This document shows, piece after piece, positions 21,142 to 30,784 of a stretch of DNA of 64,000 nucleotides (within the stretch, counting starts at the first letter, position 1; every line of letters begins with the position of its first letter). Under the pieces are notes generated by a model, which saw nothing but the letters and a program-made list of their open reading frames with translations, was not told the DNA's origin and ran no database searches. This DNA is from Zygnema cylindricum (Eukaryota > Streptophyta > Zygnematophyceae > Zygnematales > Zygnemataceae): NCBI GenBank assembly GCA_037447655.1, contig JBBHKE010002642.1, positions 99,414 to 163,413 on the forward strand, read 5' to 3'. The position numbers were made by a program, and so were the translations under genes.

Positions 21142-21968
21142 TGTTGAAATTTATAGATTTCTAGAGTATTTTCTAGGTTTAAATATGGTTTTATAAAAGG
21201 AAAAAGAAAAAGGACGGACAGCCTGCCTCCACCTCCGCTCTCTAGCCCCCATACTTGTTGTAGTCACTGAAGGAAAGAAAGAGGGGTTGATCCATGGCTG
21301 CCTTAGTTCAACAGACAGCTATTTTTAGTAGGTTACTAAAAATATACTTGACGGACCAGAGATTTGATCCCGGTACCTGCGGTTCGTCAAATCGACCGGT
21401 AGCGGTCAGCTTTATCCTAATAGACTAGGACCAATGCTAAGTGCTATGGTATGTGATAGATATATATTTAGTTCGAAAGGATAAAGTTCATTTTACTAAA
21501 ACTGTTTACGGCGTACATATATACAGTTTTATAAAGTACTTCGTACGACGCTAATTCAAAATGGATACCACGCATTTTATTTCTACATCGGAACAAATAT
21601 CGCGCAAGTATTTATTCCGGCCAAGATTACGTTTCGCATATAATCCAACGGCGCACATCATCGCCGAAATCCCGGAGTGGTCACTTTGGCATTTAGTGAC
21701 GTGGCATCACCTGGCGCCACGTGGGGAGACATCATTCGGTCGCGGGAATTCCGAGGAACGTACGGATGAGTGGAAAGTATACACGCGTCCACTAATGGCC
21801 TTGTCGTACAGAGGCCGTACAGAAAGTACATCGGCAGTAGTACTTTCTAGTACTATACAGTTTTGTGATTGGTTCGTACAGGCAGTAGATAGGAGCTGTG
21901 AGAGGGAATTAGGAAAAACTAGGACTTAGGAAAATTTAGGTAGATAGTCCTCTCTCTCAGAGAGTTTG

Positions 21969-21975
21969 TATAAAT
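21969..21975 (+). promoter_or_regulatory. TATA box of RLC-B
   Basis: TATAAAT, about 90 bp after the end of the GTAC cluster and about 220 bp before the LTR end. This would put the RNA start near 22000, leaving about 190 nt of R-U5 leader. The same motif occurs in LTR I (GTATAAAT near 37978) and solo LTR Q. Confidence 0.6.
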
Positions 21976-22039
21976 TAGCATCTTTGCCACCCTATAACTT
22001 ATCGCCTGGTTGGCCGTTTTCAGTGATTCTTTTTTCTAC

Positions 22040-22055
22040 GGACTCAGGGGAGTCC
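22040..22055 (+). promoter_or_regulatory. Leader hairpin GGACTC-AGGG-GAGTCC
   Basis: A 6-bp stem with a four-base loop in the presumed 5' leader, 134 nt upstream of the primer-binding site. The core GACTC-AGGG-GAGTC is also present in the A, F, J, O and Q LTRs. K has loop AAGG and keeps the stem. A role in RNA packaging or dimerisation is possible but unproven. Confidence 0.45.
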
Positions 22056-22169
22056 AGGCTACACAGGGGTGCAGTCAAATTGTCAGTTTGCCTTCTTCGG
22101 CAGCAGTGGTTGTGGCTTAAAGTGGGTTAGTTAAATACTATCTAGAGGCTTCCTGTATTCTGTGGTCCA

Positions 22170-24902
22170 ATGGAGGACACAGAATTGCAGGTTATGGGCC
22201 CACCCTCTAGGGTGCCCACCTTCAATGGATCTGGGTTCATCTATTGGGAAGCCATGATGATGGGAGCTTTGTGTGAAAAACGATACTGGGGTATCGTCAG
22301 TGGACAAGTGAAACGTCCACCTTCAGGAACTCCACCAGGATTTGGGGGAGTAAGGTTTCCTGCAACAACGGCTGCCTCGGCGGAGAAGGCAGATGATGGG
22401 GACAGCAGTGTGTCTGAAAAGGGGAAAGGGAAGGAGACACCCCTTACTCCTATTGCCACAGTATCGGGAGCGGCAATTGTGAAGACCGTGGAGAACGATA
22501 CTCAAATGTGGGAGGATGTAAACATGGCTGCCAAGAACTTCATTTTGAGGCACCTCACTCAAGGTTTGGCCACTCCTCATCTTCACATTTACAAGGCAGA
22601 GGAATTGTGGGAGAGTTTGGTGGAGATTTATAGAGCTGGAACTATTCAGGAGCTCCAGTTGGCTGAGCAAAAGCTATTGAGTTACACTTACAAAGGAGGA
22701 AAGATGTTAGATTACTGTAATGATCTTTTTTGTTTGTATATGGAAATGGAAAGTGCCGGGTGGACAGGTACAATGAAAATGAAAGTTAACACCCTTATCA
22801 TGAAATTACCAGATGAGTTCGAAAACATAGTGTACCGAGTACAAGGAATGCCTGATAGTTCATGGAAATGGAACACAGTAGTCAGGATGATACTTGTGCA
22901 GGAAAACACAATGGAGATTAGGAGAGGAGGAAAGAGCATTCAAGCTCTAGCAGCAGGAGGGGACCGATGGGGGAAGGATCCGAAGAAACCTTATAGAGGG
23001 GAAAGAGATAATTCTGGGGGACAGAGGCCCCCAAAGGGTCTTTGTCATTATTGCAAAAAGCCGGGACACTTTATTGCAGATTGTGTCAAGTTGTCAGAGC
23101 TGAGGCTCCAAGAAAACCGTGGAGGGGGTTCTTCCAGAGGGAAGAAAAAGGCACTTGTGGTTACAAAAGTGTCAGGAGAAATCGAGGATGAGTCATCTGA
23201 GGAGGATGGGGAGCTTCTTCTTGACGAGAGTCTGGAGGAGAACGAGATCCCTCGGAGGCAGAAGTGTGCCCTTGGAGCAATTCGGGAAGCTCCACAGGAA
23301 GGATGGATCATCGACTCAGGTGCATCCATGCATATGTGCCGTGATAAAGAACTCTTCACTAAGCTACGAAAGATTCCTACTGTAGAGATAGAGTATGGGG
23401 ATGGGAGAGTGGTTACTACAGATCTAGTGGGATCAGTAGATCTGAAAGTCTTAGTGGAGGGTAAGACCTCTATACTTACATTCTCAGATGTACTTTACAT
23501 TCCTCAGTTGAGTAAAAATCTTGTCTCTACGTCTGTGTTAGATGACAAAGAGTTTGATACCTTCACCAGGAAGGGAGTCTTTACAGCTAAGTATGGGAAT
23601 GAAGTTTACTTCACAGCAAATAAAGGTAGCCAAGGAATGTTTAGGCTTAACTTGAGTAATGAAAAGAAGAATGCTTACTATGTTGGTGTTCCTAAGGTGA
23701 TGATTTGGCATAAGCGTTTGGGGCATGTGCATTTTGATAGGTTAAGGGAAATGAAAAAGCTTGGGGTAGTAGATGGCATTCAGTTTGGGGATAATGAAAT
23801 AATGGATGATTGTAGTGGTTGTGCTCAAGGTAAGGCTCACAGACTTCCCTTTCCCAAAGCCGCCACATATAGAGGTGAGAAAGTGTTAGATTTGGTCCAC
23901 ACAGATATTTGGGGACCTGCAAAAGTACCTTCGGTTGGAGGAAAGAGGTTGATGATGACAATAACTGATGATTGGTCTAGATACTCTAGAGTCTACTTTC
24001 TGAAAAATAAGTCTGAAGCATCCACTTACTTCAAAGAATATAAAGCTTGGAGTGAGAAGTTGCATGAAACCCCTATTAAGAGGATAAGGAGTGATAATGG
24101 GGGGGAATATATCTCTAACCAGTTTGAGGAATATCTGAGAGATGAGGGAGTGCAACACCAGAAAACTGTACCATATAACCCGGAACAAAATGGGGTAGCT
24201 GAGAGGTTGAATCGAACACTAGGAGATAGTGCATGTAGTATGTTGGCAGACAAGAAAATAGGAAAGAGATTTTGGGCAGAGGCAATGAACTGTGCCAACT
24301 ATATTAAAAATAGAGTCCTTACCTCAGCTGTAAAGGGAGTGACACCTTATGAGAGATGGGTTGGAAGGAAACCAGATATCTCACACCTTAAAGTATTTGG
24401 TAGCCAAGTTTACAGTCTTGACACGGATAGGAAAAACTGGAAACTAGATGCTAAGGGAAAACCTGGATACTTTGTGGGATATGATGAGGATGTTAAGGGA
24501 TATAGAGTCTATGACTTAGCAAAGAAAGATATCATTCTGGTCAAACACTTAGTTGTCATGGATGAAGGGAAGTCATTTGACCCCTTCAAATATACAAAGA
24601 AGATAAGGATCAGATTTGAGTCCGAAAGTGAGGAGAACTCAGTCGTTCCCGAAAAAGACATGAGTGAAACTGTGATTACAGATTCAGGGGAGATCGAAGA
24701 TACAGGAGACTCACCGGAAACCTCACATACTCCTATGGACTTCGAGGAGATGGAAGAAGCGGGACAAGATACGGTTTTTATGGACAGGGGAGCCGATGAG
24801 ATAGTGAGAAGAAATCCAAGACTTCCATCCATTCCAGCTTCGGAGTTTGAGGGAGGAAGGAGGAGCAGCAAAAGGATACATGAAAAAACAAGCTGCCCAT
24901 AA
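22170..24902 (+). CDS. gag-pol: RLC-B gag, protease, integrase
   Basis: A 910-residue frame. The first ATG lies 20 nt inside the LTR and a second in-frame ATG (residue 9) is in the primer-binding site. Gag domain about 20-260; CCHC knuckle CHYCKKPGHFIADC at 292-305; acidic linker; protease DSGASMH from residue 382; GAG-pre-integrase HKRLGHVHFDRL near 515; integrase zinc half CSGCAQGK; catalytic D579 (HTDIWGP), D642 (RSDNGGEY) and E678 (NGVAERLNR), so DD35E is complete. The frame ends after SSKRIHEK because of one extra A at 24883-24888, and the following RT is carried by an overlapping frame. Synonymous to its relatives apart from that, so the copy looks young. Confidence 0.95.
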   Translation: MEDTELQVMGPPSRVPTFNGSGFIYWEAMMMGALCEKRYWGIVSGQVKRPPSGTPPGFGGVRFPATTAASAEKADDGDSSVSEKGKGKETPLTPIATVSGAAIVKTVENDTQMWEDVNMAAKNFILRHLTQGLATPHLHIYKAEELWESLVEIYRAGTIQELQLAEQKLLSYTYKGGKMLDYCNDLFCLYMEMESAGWTGTMKMKVNTLIMKLPDEFENIVYRVQGMPDSSWKWNTVVRMILVQENTMEIRRGGKSIQALAAGGDRWGKDPKKPYRGERDNSGGQRPPKGLCHYCKKPGHFIADCVKLSELRLQENRGGGSSRGKKKALVVTKVSGEIEDESSEEDGELLLDESLEENEIPRRQKCALGAIREAPQEGWIIDSGASMHMCRDKELFTKLRKIPTVEIEYGDGRVVTTDLVGSVDLKVLVEGKTSILTFSDVLYIPQLSKNLVSTSVLDDKEFDTFTRKGVFTAKYGNEVYFTANKGSQGMFRLNLSNEKKNAYYVGVPKVMIWHKRLGHVHFDRLREMKKLGVVDGIQFGDNEIMDDCSGCAQGKAHRLPFPKAATYRGEKVLDLVHTDIWGPAKVPSVGGKRLMMTITDDWSRYSRVYFLKNKSEASTYFKEYKAWSEKLHETPIKRIRSDNGGEYISNQFEEYLRDEGVQHQKTVPYNPEQNGVAERLNRTLGDSACSMLADKKIGKRFWAEAMNCANYIKNRVLTSAVKGVTPYERWVGRKPDISHLKVFGSQVYSLDTDRKNWKLDAKGKPGYFVGYDEDVKGYRVYDLAKKDIILVKHLVVMDEGKSFDPFKYTKKIRIRFESESEENSVVPEKDMSETVITDSGEIEDTGDSPETSHTPMDFEEMEEAGQDTVFMDRGADEIVRRNPRLPSIPASEFEGGRRSSKRIHEKTSCP
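22190..22204 (+). promoter_or_regulatory. Primer-binding site of RLC-B
   Basis: GGTTATGGGCCCACC directly follows the terminal CA of the 5' LTR. It complements the anticodon stem-loop of initiator tRNA-Met. The ATG within it (22194-22196) is in frame with gag. Confidence 0.85.
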
Positions 24903-26520
24903 GGTAACTAAGCTATCTCACCCAGATGAGCCTCAGTCTTACTTAGAGGCAGTGAATAGTCCAGAGAAAGAAAGATGGATTAGAGCCATAAATGATGAGA
25001 TGGCTTCTATCATGGAAGCAAATACTTGGGAACTAGCGGATTGCCCTCCAGACAGAAAACCTATTGGATGTAAATGGGTATTTAAACTAAAACTGAACCC
25101 AGATAATACAATTGAGAGGTATAAGGCTCGATTGGTAGCAAAGGGGTTCACCCAAAAAGAGGGGATTGACTATGAGGAGACCTTTGCTCCAGTTGTTCGG
25201 TTCCCATCGGTAAGGATTCTCCTCAGTCTGGCCGCAGCGGAAGACATGGAAATTCACCAGATGGATATTAAGACTGTTTTTCTTAATGGTGAGTTAGAGG
25301 AAGAAATTTTTATGAGGCAACCCGAGGGGTTTGTGGAAGAAGGAGAAGAGAGCAAAGTGTGCAGGCTCATAAAGTCCTTATATGGACTGAAACAGGCTCC
25401 GCGACAGTGGAACAAGAAACTAGATGAGTTTCTCACCGATCTGGGATACATCCGGATCAGCTCTGACCATTCTATCTATATGTTTGAAGATGAGAATGGT
25501 GTCATTTTTATTGCAATTTATGTGGATGATCTGCTTGTGTTAAGTAAGTCTTTAGATAATATCAATAGGCTAAAGAAAGATCTTAGGGGCAGATTTGATA
25601 TGAAGGATTTAGGGGAGGCAAAATATATTTTGGGGATCCAAATGGAGAGAGATAGATGGAAGAAGATTATCAGACTTACTCAGAAAGAAGCAATAGGTAA
25701 TATGCTTGAGAAATTCCAGATGGAAAATGCTAACAGTTGTACCACTCCCATGGACTTGAAAAAAGTAAGTGATGGGAGTGTAGAAGGAGGAGTGATGATC
25801 TTAGACGATCAGATGAGTCTAGAGGAGAGAGAGTTCATGAAGTCTATTCCTTATAGACAGGTCGTAGGAAGCTTAATCTATTTTATGAACTGTACTTGGC
25901 CGGACATAGCGGCAGCAGTTGGAGTACTCAGTAGGAGTCTTAATGATCCTAGGAAGAGAGATTGGGAGGCAGCGAAGAGAGTCATGAGATATCTGGTGGG
26001 AACTAGAGAGTTATGGTTGCATTTGGGAGGGGAGCATACTGATATCACCACTTGGAGTGACGCCAGTTATGGGGATGCACCTATGAGAAGATGCACTTCT
26101 GGATATGTTTTGTATGTGGGGGAAGGTGCTTGCTGTTGGAGCAGTAAGCAACAAAAGGTGGTTGCTCAGTCTACTATGGAGGCTGAGTATATGGCGCCGT
26201 GTTCTGCTGTAAAAGAACTAATGTGGGTGAAATCATTGTTACAAGAACTGGGATTTATGAAGGAGGGAGTGCATGAAATCTTTTGCGATAACCAAGCTGC
26301 GATTGCAATTGCAGCCAATCCAAAACACCATTTCAAAGCAAAACATATGGACATAAGATTAAGCTTCGTAAGAGAAAAAGTTGAAAATAAAATTCTAAAT
26401 CTTGTGTATAGACCTGATGAAGAAATGGTGGCTGACATGATGACCAAACCTGTGCCCTCTCCTAAACTAAAATATTGTCGGGAAAAATGCGGGTTGAAAG
26501 AAAAATTAAAATTAGACTAG
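24847..26520 (+). CDS. pol: RLC-B reverse transcriptase and RNase H
   Basis: A 557-residue frame, of which residues 1-13 or so are out-of-frame overlap; true homology starts at KQAAHKVTKLSHPDE. RT: WVFKLKLNPDN, KARLVAKGFTQK, HQMDIKTVFLNGELEEE, SLYGLKQAPRQWNKKLDEF, and the YVDD catalytic box at residues 225-228. RNase H: TTWSDASYGDAPMRRCTSGY, MEAEYMA, CDNQAAIAI, KAKHMDIRLSF. It stops at 26518-26520, directly before the polypurine tract. It has no other internal damage. In the intact family it is the C-terminal part of a single gag-pol protein. Confidence 0.95.
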   Translation: MREEGGAAKGYMKKQAAHKVTKLSHPDEPQSYLEAVNSPEKERWIRAINDEMASIMEANTWELADCPPDRKPIGCKWVFKLKLNPDNTIERYKARLVAKGFTQKEGIDYEETFAPVVRFPSVRILLSLAAAEDMEIHQMDIKTVFLNGELEEEIFMRQPEGFVEEGEESKVCRLIKSLYGLKQAPRQWNKKLDEFLTDLGYIRISSDHSIYMFEDENGVIFIAIYVDDLLVLSKSLDNINRLKKDLRGRFDMKDLGEAKYILGIQMERDRWKKIIRLTQKEAIGNMLEKFQMENANSCTTPMDLKKVSDGSVEGGVMILDDQMSLEEREFMKSIPYRQVVGSLIYFMNCTWPDIAAAVGVLSRSLNDPRKRDWEAAKRVMRYLVGTRELWLHLGGEHTDITTWSDASYGDAPMRRCTSGYVLYVGEGACCWSSKQQKVVAQSTMEAEYMAPCSAVKELMWVKSLLQELGFMKEGVHEIFCDNQAAIAIAANPKHHFKAKHMDIRLSFVREKVENKILNLVYRPDEEMVADMMTKPVPSPKLKYCREKCGLKEKLKLD

Positions 26521-26533
26521 AAAATAAGGGGAG
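26521..26533 (+). promoter_or_regulatory. Polypurine tract of RLC-B
   Basis: AAAATAAGGGGAG between the pol stop codon and the TG of the 3' LTR, identical to RLC-A although the LTRs of the two subfamilies are strongly diverged. Confidence 0.9.
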
Positions 26534-27581
26534 TGTTGAAATTTATAGATTTCTAGAGTATTTTCTAGGTTTAAATATGGTTTTATAAAAGGAAAAAGAA
26601 AAAGGACGGACAGCCTGCCTCCACCTCCGCTCTCTAGCCCCCATACTTGTTGTAGTCACTGAAGGAAAGAGAGAGAGGTTGATCCATGGCTGCCTTAGTT
26701 CAACAGACAGCTATTTTTAGTAGGTTACTAAAAATATACTTGACGGACCAGAGATTTGATCCCGGTACCTGCGGTTTGTCAAATCGACCGGTAGCGGTCA
26801 GCTTTATCCTAATAGACTAGGACCAATGCTAAGTGCTACGGTATGTGATAGATATATATTTAGTTCGAAAGGATAAAGTTCATTTTACTAAAACTGTTTA
26901 CGGCGTACATATATACAGTTTTATAAAGTACATCGTACGACGCTAATTCAAAACGGATACCACGCATTTTATTTCTACATCGGAACAAATATCGCGCAAG
27001 TATTTATTCCGGCCAAGATTACGTTTCGCATATAATCCAACGGCGCACATCATCGCCGAAATCCCGGAGTGGTCACTTTGGCATTTAGTGACGTGGCATC
27101 ACCTGGCGCCACGTGGGGAGACATCATTTGGTCGCGGGAATTCCGAGGAACGTACGGATGAGTGGAAAGTATACACGCGTCCACTAATGGCCTTGTCGTA
27201 CAGAGGCCGTACAGAAAGTACATCGGCAGTAGTACTTTTTAGTACTATACAGTTTTGTGATTGGTTCGTACAGGCAGTAGATAGGAGCTGTGAGAGGGAA
27301 TTAGGAAAAACTAGGACTTAGGAAAATTTAGGTAGATAGTCCTCTCTCTCAGAGAGTTTGTATAAATTGGCATCTTTGCCACCCTATAACTTATCGCCTG
27401 GTTGGCCGTTTTCAGTGATTCTTTTTTCTACGGACTCAGGGGAGTCCAGGCTACACAGGGGTGCAGTCAAATTGTCAGTTTGCCTTCTTGGGCAGCAGTG
27501 GTTGTGGCTTAAAGTGGGTTAGTTAAATACTATCTAGAGGCTTCCTGTATTCTGTGGTCCAATGGAGGACACAGAATTGCA
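26534..27581 (+). repeat. 3' LTR of RLC-B
   Basis: 1048 bp, same ends and modules as the 5' LTR. Differences seen by eye include GAAAGAAAG/GAGAGAG near 26665, GGTTC/GGTTT near 26775, TTCG/ATCG near 26931 and CATTCGG/CATTTGG near 27128. Confidence 0.95.
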
Positions 27582-27586
27582 TGTTG

Positions 27587-28261
27587 CACTCCAACTTCTC
27601 TCAGAAAATTCTCAAACTGATTGGAGGTATACTCTCCCCTATTATCACTCATTACTCTCTTAATAGAGGTTTCATGGAGTTTCTCACTCTATGCCTTATA
27701 TTCCTTAAAAACCTATAGGGCCTCTGATTTATTTTTCAAAAAATACACTCTTGAGAATTGAGACCAATTGTCACATATTGTCATCATAAACCTTTTACCA
27801 CCGGGTGAGGGCACTTTGGCCAATCCCCTAACATCAATGTGTACCAAGTCTAACACTTATTCCCCTTTATAAGTGGTTTTTTTTGGGAAGGGTAACTTGT
27901 ATGCCTTACCTTGAGTACAACCACTACAATCACTTAGGTTTTCACTTTCTCTGAACTGAATTCCTTCCACTGCTCCCATCTTTTTCATTTCTTTCAACTT
28001 ATCTAAATGCACATGTCCAAGCCTCTTATGCCATGACATAATATCATGAACACTAGCATAGTAAAGTTTCTACTTTTCATTGCTTAAAATCAGCCTAAAC
28101 ATCCCTTGGGTACCTTTTTCAGCAGTGAAATAAACTTTCTCCTCAAAGCTAGCAGTAAAGGTTCCCTTCCTAGTGCTAGTCTTAAAACCCTTATCATCTA
28201 ACACAGACGTTGAGATGAGGTTTTTGTTTAGCTTTGGAATAAACAACACATCAGAGAATGA
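27587..28261 (-). pseudogene. RLC-E pol, integrase N-terminus and protease edge
   Basis: Continuation of RLC-E after RLC-B. Minus-strand blocks are the integrase core start (HTDIWG region, decayed), CSGCTQGKAYKLPFPKK, and HKRLGHVHLDKLKEMKKMG (27857-28039), then the region before the GAG-pre-integrase. It stops abruptly near 28261, where a plus-strand LTR fragment begins; gag and the 5' LTR of E are missing. Confidence 0.85.
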
Positions 28262-28865
28262 CGGTTAAGATTGAAAACCGACTGAAATCGGACGGTCGAG
28301 GTAAGCGCCGAGATCGCGAAATGCACGCTTTGCCGGTTAATGGTCGAAGACACTTTAGATGCCACATGGCACGATAACACTGGATGGCGACATCTCTAGA
28401 GAATATGAAAACAAATCCGGATGTGACACATGTCCGAAAATGGCCATGTAGTACAATGGCCGTACATATAGTACAACGGAACCTGTACCTTTATGTACAA
28501 CACATTATTGCAATTGGTGCCATACGTTAGAAGATAGAGTTTTAGAGAGAGATAGGACTTAGAAAAATTCAGCAGGTAGCCCCCTCTCTTTCAGAGAGCT
28601 TCTGTACAAAAGGTTAACTTTGACCCTTCATAACTTACTGCTCAGGGGAGAAAATTCAGAGATTCTTTTTACTATCCACTCAAATTCAGAGATTTTTTTT
28701 GCTATCCACTCAAGGGAGTCTTGCCTTTATGAGTTGAAGGTGGTCAGAGTTTTTTTTGTGCCAGGGTGGTAGTTATTCTTGTTGAAACACAAAGGGGTCA
28801 GGGTTATCCTATGGGCTTCCTGTGAGCTCCCTACTTTGAGGACCTATGGAGGTCTCAGAGTTACA
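28262..28865 (+). repeat. RLC-G LTR, 5'-truncated
   Basis: Plus-strand LTR lacking its first part. It is closest to the RLC-E LTR, sharing the GTTAAGATTGAAAACCGACT stretch and the neighbouring blocks in reverse complement. It ends GAGTTACA at 28865 and is followed by a primer-binding site with two changes (TGTTATGGGCGCACC). It contains a short duplication around ATTCAGAGATT (28660-28700). Confidence 0.85.
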
Positions 28866-29108
28866 TGTTATGGGCGCACCCTCTAGGGTGCCCATCTTTA
28901 ATAGAACTGGCTTCATATACTGGGAAAATATGATCACAGGAGCTCTATGTGAGAAAAGGTTTTGGGGAATAGTGAGTGGACCGTTGAGGCGTCTATCAAG
29001 TCTTGAAATCCCTCTGGGTTTACAAGAAGCAGATTTAATAGAGATGCAGATCCATCTCCAACGGAGGAGACAAATAAAGGAGAGGTGGTGGACAAAGAAA
29101 AAGAGAAG
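28846..29108 (+). pseudogene. RLC-G gag N-terminus
   Basis: Opens MEVSELHVMGAPSRVPIFN, again starting inside the LTR, and continues as the family gag (FIYWENM, GALCEKRFWGIVSG) before losing homology. It is cut at 29108 by the LTR of RLC-H. About 88 residues survive out of a protein of roughly 1450. Confidence 0.8.
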
Positions 29109-30157
29109 TGCAACTTTAAGACCTCCATTGGCCCTCAGAGTAGGCAGCTCACTAGAAACCCCTAAGATAACCCTGACCCCTTTGAGTTTCCACAAGATTA
29201 TTTGCCATCCTGACAGATAAAAAGTCATACTACCTTCACCCTTGGGAAGAAAAGACTCACGTGAGTCGATAGCAAAAAGAATCTCTGAATTTGCTCCCTT
29301 GAGTAGTAAGTTATGAAGGGTCAAAGTTGACCTATTGTATAGGAACTCTTTGGGAGAGAGGGGGTTTACCTATCAAATTTTCCAAGTCCTAAAACCCTCT
29401 CTAAACCCTATACTACTAAAGTACGTCATCAATCAGATTACTGTGTCATACCGAAAAGTACAGTGCCAATGTAATTTCTTTATGGCCATTGAACGGCATG
29501 GCCAAAATGTCGACACCTATCATATCCAGATTTACTCCTGTATTCTTTGGTGATGTCGCAAGCGAATGTAATTGTGCCACGTGTCAATTGACGTGGTGAT
29601 GACCGAAAAACGCCAAAGCTCCCATTCCGCGATCTCGGCATTTATCCCGGTTGTTCGATCACGATCGGCTTTTAATTCTAGCAGTTGAAAATAGATGCGT
29701 GGTATTTGTTTTGCCGTCGAAACAAATGCGCGGTATTACCTTCGTGGAGTATCGTACACCGTACTTTTACGAAAACTGTATCTATGTCAAAAAATTTTGC
29801 GTGCCGTTAAATGAAATCGGCTACGTATACATTTATAAATATGTATGAAACCTTATATAGTTCAACACTGATCCTAAACTAACACAATAAAGCTACCGAC
29901 TACTAATTGACTTGACGGAGGGCAGGTACCCAAGATTAAATCCAGGGTCCGTCAAGTCTTTCTTGGAAAATCTACCAAACTACTACCTGTCTCTCTCTGG
30001 ACAGCATGGGCAGCCATGGCTCTAGCTTCTACAATAACTACAACAAGTGTGGGAGTTGGAGAGAGAAGTTAGACGCAGACTGCTTCTTTTTCTTTTGATC
30101 ATTATCTTTACATGTTTTAAACCTAGAAAATACAAAATAAAACATATAGTTTCTACA
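29109..30157 (-). repeat. 3' LTR of RLC-H
   Basis: 1049 bp, TGCAACTTTAAGACC to TTTCTACA on the plus strand, followed by a polypurine-like tract with an extra T run. The left arm of the conserved stem-loop is deleted here (near 30030), while the loop and right arm remain. Inserted in the G gag sequence. Confidence 0.85.
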
Positions 30158-30558
30158 CTCCCCTTCTTTTTCTAGTCCCTTTTCAATTTAAGACCACACT
30201 TCTCCTTGCAAAAAATTAGCTTAGGGAAAGGCACAGGTTTGGTCATCATATGTGCTACTATCTAGCTATCTAGTTAGTACTTTAAACTGATTATTTTGTC
30301 TTCTACCTTCTCTCTAACAAAGCTAAGTCTAATGTCCATGTGTTTGGCTTTAAAATGATGTTTAGGATTTACAGCAATAGCGAATGTTGTGTCATTATCA
30401 CAAAAAAAATTCCGCACACCAATTTTAAGGTGACCAAGCTCACCAAGTAAAGAATTAACCCACATCAATTATTTTAGAGCAGAGCAATAGGCCATATACT
30501 CAGCCTCCATGGTAGACTGAGGAATAACCTTTTGTTGTTTGCTACTCCAGCAACAAGC
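30158..30558 (-). pseudogene. RLC-H RNase H end
   Basis: Minus-strand RNase H C-terminus with CDN, NPKHHFKAKHMDIRLSFVRE and stops. It ends at 30558, where the plus-strand LTR I begins. The likely continuation of the same pol lies at 38849-39561, after nested insertions and a loss of several hundred bases. Confidence 0.75.
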
Positions 30559-30784
30559 TGTTGAAAAATGGTATTTTATATTCTATTTTCTTTGTCAGCC
30601 TTTAAACATCCTACAATTCTCATACTTGTCGTAATCACTGAAAACTTACACACAACCATGGTTGCCTCAGACAGATGTCAGCCATGGTTGCCTCACACAG
30701 ATGAGAAGACATATGAGAAGATAGGCAGAAGACAAGGTTCTTGCAAAAGATAGGTTACCAAGGATATAATTTGATCTTGTGACC
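30559..30784 (+). repeat. LTR I, left part (interrupted by RLC-J)
   Basis: Starts TGTTGAAAAATGG on the plus strand. The stem-loop region and ACCATGGTTGCC, a variant of the palindrome, are present, followed by a duplicated CATGGTTGCCTCA block. It breaks at TGACC (30780-30784), the target of RLC-J, and resumes at 37239. Confidence 0.8.

Larger units (their letters stand above)
21142..22189 (+). repeat. 5' LTR of RLC-B
   Basis: Starts TGTTGAAATTTATAG and ends CACAGAATTGCA. It contains ACGTGGGGAG and ACGTGGCATC boxes, six GTAC motifs in 21806-21879, ATTGG (inverse CCAAT) at 21868-21872, a TATA box, and the leader hairpin at 22040-22055. An open frame at 21561-21929 occupies U3; see findings. Confidence 0.95.
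21142..27581 (+). mobile_element. RLC-B, near-intact Ty1/copia retrotransposon
   Basis: 6440 bp on the plus strand: 5' LTR 21142-22189, primer-binding site, gag-pol 22170-26520, polypurine tract 26521-26533, 3' LTR 26534-27581. The perfect target duplication TGTTG is at 21137-21141 and 27582-27586. Both LTRs are 1048 bp and differ at about eleven sites by eye. It sits inside the integrase region of RLC-E in opposite orientation. One extra A in a homopolymer at 24883-24888 is the only obvious lesion. The LTR is strongly diverged from the A subfamily, although the proteins are close. Confidence 0.96.
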
